Below, piece by piece: positions 26,701 to 35,700 of a DNA stretch of 64,000 nt (position 1 is its first letter; each line of letters starts with the position of its first letter). The stretch comes from Microbulbifer pacificus (GTDB lineage Bacteria > Pseudomonadota > Gammaproteobacteria > Pseudomonadales > Cellvibrionaceae). The position numbers and the translations under genes are program-made. The DNA is taken from the NCBI RefSeq assembly GCF_002959965.1, contig NZ_PREV01000027.1, positions 124,001 to 188,000 on the forward strand, given 5' to 3'. The notes beneath the pieces were generated by a model, which saw only the letters and a list, made by a program, of their open reading frames with translations, had not been told where the DNA came from and did no database searches.

Positions 26701-29700
26701 AATGTACCGTACGCATCCAGACCGGTGGCTGGTTTGGTTTCGACTCCCGCGGCTTCAACTTTATCGGTGTGCGCGATATCCAGGTACTGGATCTGATCCC
26801 GAACGGGCAGGGCTATATTTCCAGCACCACACCGCTGGTGACGTCGCAGATAGCCGGCGCAACCCAGGCACCGAATGATCCGAGTACCACCGCACTGGGT
26901 GAATTCAGTCCGTTCGGCTGGCGCTTTACCGGTACCGAGGCATCGGGTTTCAGCGGTGCACCGAATAGCGACTATGTTATCGACATCGATCAGTGGTTCA
27001 CGATCAACAATACCAGCCGTTTACTGAACCAAACCCAGAACAACCGCGCCGCGCCCAACCTGCATGGCAGTGACAGTGCCAATGTGCTGGACTCTTCGTT
27101 TAAAGGGGTTTTCTTCAACAACAACACTGGCATCTGGGAAGAGTACGAGTTCGGCAGCTATGGCGGTGGCGAGACCGTGGGTTACCCCAAAGAGCCCATT
27201 CGTCGTGTGGATGTGGTGGTGACCGAACCACTCATCAATGTGGTGAAGGAAATCTGTGCAGCCTCTGATTTCAATGCGGCAACGGGAGCCTGCGGTGCCG
27301 GATGGACGGATGATTATCAGGGGGCGGTGACCACCAATGACTACATTTACCGTTTGACCGTCAACAGTGAAACCTCCGCAGATGGTCATCCGCGGCCCCC
27401 GGTCTACGATCTGACCGTAGAAGATTCCCTGCCGGATTTACTGTTTATTGAAGACCTGAATACCGATGGCATCGACAACGATGGCGATGGCTTGGTGGAT
27501 GGCGCCGATCCCGATGGTGAGGGCGTTATCGTCGGCAACGTCATGAACGATGGCAACGGTACCACCATCACCTTCTCCCATACTCAGGGTGTGGACGGAA
27601 TCGGTTTGCGTCGCCTGGAGTCGGGTGCCAGCGCGCATATGTATTACCGCGTAGATCCGGACGATCGTATTGCGCCGTCGGAAGTTCTCACCAATACCGT
27701 TGCTGTGACCTATTACGACTCGCTGGAAGGAAGTGGCAATGAGCACAGCAATCAGACCGTTATCATGCCGGGCAGTGGTGAGCTGGGCGGCGCGCGTATC
27801 TATCCTGCGGCAGCGGATGCCAATACCGAAGCACAGGCATCGCTGACCTTTAGTGAGCCTACCACCGAGCCGAAAACCATCACCGGTCTGTCGGAAACAC
27901 CGCTCGCGGGCAGTGGTGTTCAGCCGGTTAAAATCGGCGAGGAGATCGAATACACACTCACCGCCGAATTGCCGGTGGCGCAGTTGCGTAACCTCACGGT
28001 TACCGATCAACTGCCCGCGGGCCTGGTGTGTGCGGATGCACCCACCATCGATCTGAGTACCGATGCGCCCTGGAGTGCCGCCGGGTTCAAGCGTCCGAAT
28101 CTATCCAATGTGGGTGATGTTACGCCTGTCTGTAGCGACAGCCAGGTGCAGTGGTCTTTCGGCGATGTGGTGCTTACCAATCCTTCGCCGGACCGCGACC
28201 CGAACCGTTTCACGTTCGAGTTGAAATTTATTGCCCGGGTTCAAAACAGCGCGACAAATAATGACGGCACGGCTCTGATTAACGGCCAGCCTGCCACCAA
28301 TGCCACCCTGGAATGGCGTGACGAAGCCAACAATGATCACAGCCTGGATTACGGCCAGGTTGAAGTGCAGGTAACTGAACCGCTTATTGCGCTGACCAAA
28401 AGCTGGGATGCCGTGGCAGATATGGATGCGGGTGATCTCGTTACCATCACGCTGACCGCAACCAACAATGGCACCGCCAATGCCTACAACCTGCGGCTCT
28501 GGGACGATCTGCTCGACAGCGAAATGACGTTCGTCGACACCAGCGTTACTGGCACTACACTGCCAGACAGTGTGGATACCGCTACCTTTGGTGCAAATCG
28601 CCCGGTGTTTGTATGGAATCCGGAAAACCCGCTGGCACCCGGTGCGAGCCGGGAGTTCAGCTTCCAGGTCCGCATCGACGATACGGCTCAGCCGCTGCAG
28701 CAGTTGAGCAATATCGCCCACGCCGCCTGGACTTCCCTGCCGGGGCAGAGCACTGCACTCAATCCTACTGGCGAGATTGGCATCGACGGCGACCTGGACG
28801 GCCAGCGTATCGGCGAGCTGCCCCATGCCGGTGACGGCATCAACGATTACGAGGCGAGCAGTAATACGGTCGATATAGAGCTCGCCGCGCTCGCCATTAC
28901 CAAGCAGGACATCACCGTAAATGGCGCTACGGCGGAGAACCGCACTGTTGGTGCGCACCGCGAATTCCAGCTGGAAATCACTCTGCCCGATGGCATCAGC
29001 AATAATGTGCGTATCACCGACCGCCTGGCAGCGGGCGGTACCAGTTACGTGATGGCCCGCGATGCCAATTACGATATCCGCTGTACCTACATTGGCATCG
29101 AGCTGATCAATGGCGCAGCACCGGTGGATGGTGCGTGTAATTTCAACGGCGTTCCCGCCGCCGAGGCGACCGGCGATGTGGTGTGGAACATCGGCACCGT
29201 GGATACCGCAAGTGAGGACGATGCGGGCGCGACTCCGGTTGTTCCGACCATCACCATTCACTACTTCGCGCGTATCGATAATGAAATTGTCGAGACCGAA
29301 GATGGAGATACCCTGCGCAACGAAGCCACGCTGAATTACAGCAATGGTGAAACCGGCGCGGAAGAAGCGCTCACCGATACCAGTGTTGCAATTACCGCGG
29401 TAGAACCGGAGCTTGAGATTCTGAAAGCGGTCACCAACACCACAGGATCCGCCGGCCTCGCGCAGGGCGGGGATGTACTGGAGTATGTACTGACCATCCG
29501 TCACACCGGTGCCTCGACGGTCGACGCCTTCGACCTGAATGTGCTGGATATCCTGCCGCCGGAAGTGCGCTTCGACTCTTCCGTAGCACCGACGGCCACC
29601 ATCAACGGCACCGCCGTGGCCGGCTTTGTCGCGACACCCGCGACGCCCGCGTCGAATCAGTTGGTATGGGGCCGTGAGAATGCGGACAACGGGCTGGATC

Positions 29701-32700
29701 TGCCGCTGGGTCAGACGCTGGAAATAACCTATCGCGCCAATGTGGTGTCGGTGTTCGGTCAGCCGGTGCTGAACGAAGCCTACGTGGACTGGACGTCCCT
29801 GAATGACGACGTCATCGGCCAGGACATATACCAGCGCCACGGCAGCGGCTGCCCCAGTGTTACCGATCCCAACAATTACTGTTCGGGGCCGGCGCAGGCG
29901 GCCATCAATACCGTAGACAACAGTGGTCTGCAGAAACGGGTGGTGAGTGACAGCTACGCCGACCCCGCGGACAACACTGTGCGCGTCGGGGACACGGTGA
30001 CTTACCGTCTCGAAGTCAATGTGCAGCCGGGCACCACTAATGACGTGGTCGTCACCGATACCATGGCCACCGGTCTGGTGCTGGAGTCATTCAGTATTGA
30101 TGACGCCGCCGGTGGCTATATGTTTACGCCGGTGAGCCAGCCCGCGGCCGGAGATACCTCGCTGACCTGGAATCTCGGCAACGTGACCCGCGAGCTCGGC
30201 ACTGCCACACCACTGATTATTGAATATGTGGCGCGGGTGACTGAAGACCGCGGTATTCCTCATGTGGCGAGCACGACGCTCGATAACACCGCAAACCTCA
30301 CGTACACCGATGGCAGTGGCAATCCGCCGACCGACCCTGCGGTACTGGCGCGACTGGAAAGCTCGGCCACGATAACGGTACTGCAGCCGGTCATCGACAG
30401 CCTGACCAAAACGGATCGCGACGGCCGCAGCAGCCCGTATCTGGTCAGCGACCTGGCCAACGATGTAATGCGCTTCAGCCTGCAGGCCTGTAACAGCGGT
30501 GCGGCACCGGCTTATGGTGTGCAACTCACTGATGACCTCGCCTGGGAAATGGACGAGACCTCGATCCAGAACCTCGAGGTGAGCATCGATGGTGCGGTGC
30601 TCGCGGCCAGCGATTACACCTACACGCCCGCGGCAGCTCGCGATGGTGATATGGCGTTCGCGCTGAATGTGCCGCTGGATTCGGGCCTGTGTGTCACCGT
30701 GAATTACGACATCGGCTTCCACACCGATGTGGGTGGCGACCGAAACTGGCAGAACAGTTTTGTCATCGATGAGTACTGGTCACTGCCGCCGAGCAACGCG
30801 CAGAAATATGCTCCCGTAACACTGCCGGCACCGTACCTGATGTCCACAGCTCCGGTCAGTCTCGATCCGCTGCAGAAACTGTTGCTGGCACCGGTCGATG
30901 GCACCGCGGTTGTCGGTGAAGAAGTGGTGTACCAGCTGCTGGTGCCGGCCACCAACACCAGTTCTGCCATTTACGACCTGACTGTCAGCGATGTGCTCGA
31001 CCCGAGCCTGGAAATCATCAGTATCCAGGAGCTGGGCGGACTGCCGGTTACCGACAATTCCAGTGGTAACAACATCGCGCTGGCACTGGATCTGCTGCCG
31101 GCGGGTAGCCGCGCGCAGATCGAGATCCGCGCGCGCGTGGCCAACAACGCAGCCGCGCAGGAGGGGCACAACTTCGACAATGTGGCGAGCTTTACCTACG
31201 CAGAAACCGATGGCGGAACCCAGATCGACGGCGGTGCCGGAACGGCGCCCACGCTGACCGTGATCGAGCCGCAGTTGAGCGCGGCTAAAACCGTCGTCAA
31301 CCAGACCGCGCCGGGTACCGAGCCCGCCGCAGGTGACGTATTGCGATTCACGCTGGATCTGACCGAGGCCGGCATCGCCGATAACAGTGCGGACGCCTTC
31401 GACCTGCTGTTGCAAGAACAACTGTCCCTCGGCCTCGAGTTCGTGCCGGGCAGTGCGACCTTTGCCGGTATGGCCATAGTCGATCCGGTGATCAGTGGTG
31501 ACGGGCAGGCGGCGGCGCAGGCGCTGCGCTGGGATGTAGCTACGGCGGATCTCGATATCGCTTTCGGCACCAGCGCCACGCTGGTATTTGATGTACGCGT
31601 GCTGGAAACCGTGCTGGCGGGTGCGGACCTCTCTGCGGTGAGCCGCGTGGAGTGGACCAGCCTCGACGACGACAACAGCGGTGTTTACGAGCGCAATGGC
31701 AGCGGCGGCCTCAACGATTACTTTATCGATGGCACCACCGCCGCACTGGTAACGGCAAATACCACCACCCTGGAAAAACGGCATATAGGCGACAGCTACA
31801 ACGCAGCCGACAAGCAGTTGCGCGTGGGCGACCTGGTGGAATTTGAACTGCGGGTGAACCTGCAGGAGGGGGCCCACCCCAATGCGGCCGTGACCGATAC
31901 CTTACCGCAAGGCATGGTGTTCGAGCGCACCGTTTCCATCAACGGCGATACCAGTGCTCCGTTTGCGGCGGTTGCACCGTTCAGTCACGGCGAGGTGATG
32001 GAACCGGTACAGTCCGGTAACCCCGCGTCCGGTCCCACGACGGTCAGCTGGCAACTTGATGATTTGATTAACCAGGGTGATAACGACGCGACGAACGATG
32101 CGTTTGTGATCCACTATCTGGCGCGTGTTCTTAATCAGGACGTACACCCATGGCCCGCCAATAGCACGCCGCTTACCAATAACGCGGAGTACGTGTTCGA
32201 GACTGCCGCCGGCAGCGCCAGCATGACCTCGGCAGAGACTGTTGAGCTGTTGCAGCCGGAGGTGGCACTGGCCATCGCGGGCACGGCCGCCAACGGCGAT
32301 GCGGTGCTCGAACCGAATGAACTCGTCGAGTTCACGGTTACCCTGACCAACACCGGCTCTTCGCCGGCCTATGACCTGGCCCTGCGCGATCTGGTGCCGG
32401 CGGGACTGCGCCAGGCAGGTGTGATGGTGGAAAGCACCACCATCAACGGTGGCGGTGTAGCCAATGTGACCCCGGTATACGACGCGGCGACCGGTGAAGT
32501 GCGCTGGGACTTCGTTGGCAGTGGCTATGCGATTCCCGCCGGCGGCATTCTGGAGATGACCTATCGCCTGCAGGCGGATGCCGATATCGGTGCCGGTCTC
32601 TCTATCGAAAACGGCGCTTTTATCGAGGTTTACTACTCTCTCGCCGCGGACGCGCTGCCGACCTTGGCGGCGGTGAATGTGGCCGAAGACATGCGCGAAG

Positions 32701-35700
32701 ACTATGGTCCCACGGCACCACAGGGTGTCGCGTTCAGCACACCCAGTGCGGTGGATCTGGATATCGCCAACACCCAGGAAACGGCATCGATCGGCGAACC
32801 GTTCCGCTATCGCATTACCATTCCGGCCACCACCCAGGCGGCCGCGCTGAACGATGTGCAGGTGGTCATCGATCTGCCGGACACCGCGGAGTTGGTATTT
32901 GTCTCGGCCGAGAAAGTTTCCGGCAGCGCCAGCTTTGCGCCGGTAAATACCGGTACCGGCAATCAGCTGATTATTGAAGACACCACCAACGGCATCGATG
33001 TGCCTGCGAACGAGCAGGCGGTAGTGGATGTGATCGTGCGCCTGCGGGATGTGAATCCACCGAATGCGGACGGCCAGACGTTCAATAGCAGCGCCACTTA
33101 CCGCTACAACTTCGTCAATGATGACCCGGCCAGCGGCCAGGGTGCCGGCGGCGGCAATGCTACCGCGGATATGACCGTGGTGGAGCCCACCGAACTGGTG
33201 ATGACCAAATCCATGGCCAACGGCGCCAGCACCATCCAGTCCGGCCTGTCGGGGCGCTTCCTGCTGGATGTGCACAACCGCGGCACCGGTCCTGCCTGGG
33301 ATCTCACCGTGCGCGACTTCCTTCCCAGCACGGCGCAGGGCGGTCTGTGTGCAACGCCGCCGGCCAACTTCGCCGCGACCATTCTGGACGCGGGTGGCAA
33401 TGCGGTGTCGACCCTCACTGAAGGCAGTGATTTCACCGTCGCGTTTGACGCTGATGCCTGCACACTGACGTTTACTACACAAGGTACAAATGCGCCTGTG
33501 GCCGCGGATTACCATGTGCAGTTTGCCTACGATGCGTGGCTCGACGACAACACCGTGGATGGCACGGCGCTCGATAATGTCGCCGGCGTCGAGCGCTGGT
33601 ACAGCTGGGACAGCACTGGTCCGGATGCGCGTATATACGAGCGCGCCTATGCCGCGAATCCGCCCGATGGCACACCGTCTGTGGAAGACCATGAGGACGT
33701 ATTCACTGTTACCGCCGCAGTGCCGAGCGTGCTGTTTGAGAAAGTAGTGGAAAACATCACCACCGGTGTCAGCCCGGCAACCACCGCCACTCCCGGTGAT
33801 CTGCTGCAGTACACCGTGACGCTGCGTAACCTCAGCGATCTGGAGGTAGAAAACGTCTCTGTGATCGATGAACTGGACCGACTGAATGCACCGGCATTCT
33901 TCGCGCCGGGCACACTGCAGCTGATCTCCGCACCGGCAGGCGCGGATACTGCGGCGACCTCCGCAACTGGCGGTGCCAATGGTAGCGGTCTGGTGGATGT
34001 GCGCAGCCTGACTCTGGGCGGCGCCGGCAGCGGTACGGAAGAAATCCAGCTGGTGTATCAGGTGCAATTGGTGGGCGTGATCGACAACGGGACCGCCGTG
34101 CTGAACCAGGCGCAGGTGCAGTTGCCGGGGCAGCCGCTGATCAACAGTGACGACCCCAACATCAACGGCGCTGCCGACCCGCAGGTGACGGGAGATGAAG
34201 ACCCTACCCGCGTGATGATCGAATCCGCACCGGTGCTGAAGGTCGAAAAACTCTCCGAGGATCTCACCGGCGAGCCGGACAGCCTGATGCCGGGCGATAC
34301 CCTGCGGTACACCCTGCGGGTAGAAAATATCGGTAACGAAAACATGCTGGAGGCCAGCCTGCGCGATCAGGTGCCCGCCAACACCACCTACGTTGCCGGT
34401 TCTACCACCCTGAACGGCGCGGCGCTGGAAGACGTCAATGGCAGTACTCCGCTGGTGCAGACTCTGGTGATCCACTCCCCGGGTGCGGAAGCCGGTGAAC
34501 TGCAGGCGGACCCAACCGCCAGCGGTGCGCAGGCTGCGGTAATCACCTTTGATGTGACCATCAACAACGTCAACGACGGCACGGTGATATCCAACCAGGG
34601 CTTTGCCAACGGTGTCGGCGCGGGCAGCGGCAATACTCCTGTCGACGAGCAGCCGTCTGACGACCCCACCACTGAAGTGGCCGACGACCCCACCATCGAC
34701 ATCGTCGGTAATGTTCCGTTGCTGCGCGCACAGAAAACCGTACAGCTGGCAGTGGACAACATGAGCGCCGGCATCGTCGACCCGGAGGACACACTGCGTT
34801 ACACCATCACCATCCGCAATATGGGTGGCAAGGATGCAACGGAGGCGCGCTTTGTGGATCTGGTGCCCGAGCACACCACCTACGTTCCCGGCAGCACCAC
34901 ACTGAACGGCTTTGCGATCGCGGACAACGGCGTGGATTCACCGCTGGTTACCGGTATCGCCATCAGCAGTGAAAACCTGACACCGCCGCTGCCCGCGGCA
35001 GGTGAGGGGGTGCTTACCACCGCGCAGACTGCCACCATCGTGTTTGATGTGAAGGTGAACGCGGATACCGAGCGCGGCACCATCATCAGCAACCAGGGCA
35101 ATGTTTACAGCCTCGAATTGCCGCTGACCCTGACCGATGCAGATGGCAACAGCAGCAATGGTGCCCAGCCCACCGAAGTGGTCGTGGGCGATGCCCAACA
35201 GCTTTCCATTACCAAGGAAGTTGCGGTTGTCGGCGGTGGCGCGGCGGAGTCCGGCAAGGTGCTGGAATACATCGTGCGCGTGACCAACATCAGTGCCGTG
35301 CCCGCGAGCCTCGTGACCATCTACGATGACCTGCTGGTGGCCGGTGAAGGCGTGCTCACCTATGTAGCAGACTCCGCGCGTCTGAACGGCCAGGCCAACG
35401 GTGTAATGGTGGACGGCCCGCTGATCACCGCGGACTACAGTACCAACTACGGAGACCTGCAGCCGAGCGAATCCATCACCCTGCGCTTCGAAGCCAAGCT
35501 GGGGGATAACCTGGCCATGGGTTACTCGGTAGTGAACACCGCTCAGGTGAAATGGAACGATCCGCCCGCCTACAACGAGGCCACCGTGGCCATCGACATC
35601 GGCGGTACCCCGGGTATTGCCAACCTGTCCGGTTACCTCTGGCACGATGTGAATTTCAGCGAGACCGCCGACAGTGAAGAGCAGCTGCTCACCAACTGGA

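Noticed and set aside
31902..34874. 990-residue antisense reading frame opposite the giant DUF11 gene
   Set aside because: Composition is shadow-like (His, Arg and Gly rich, no domains) and the sense strand is clearly a repeat protein.
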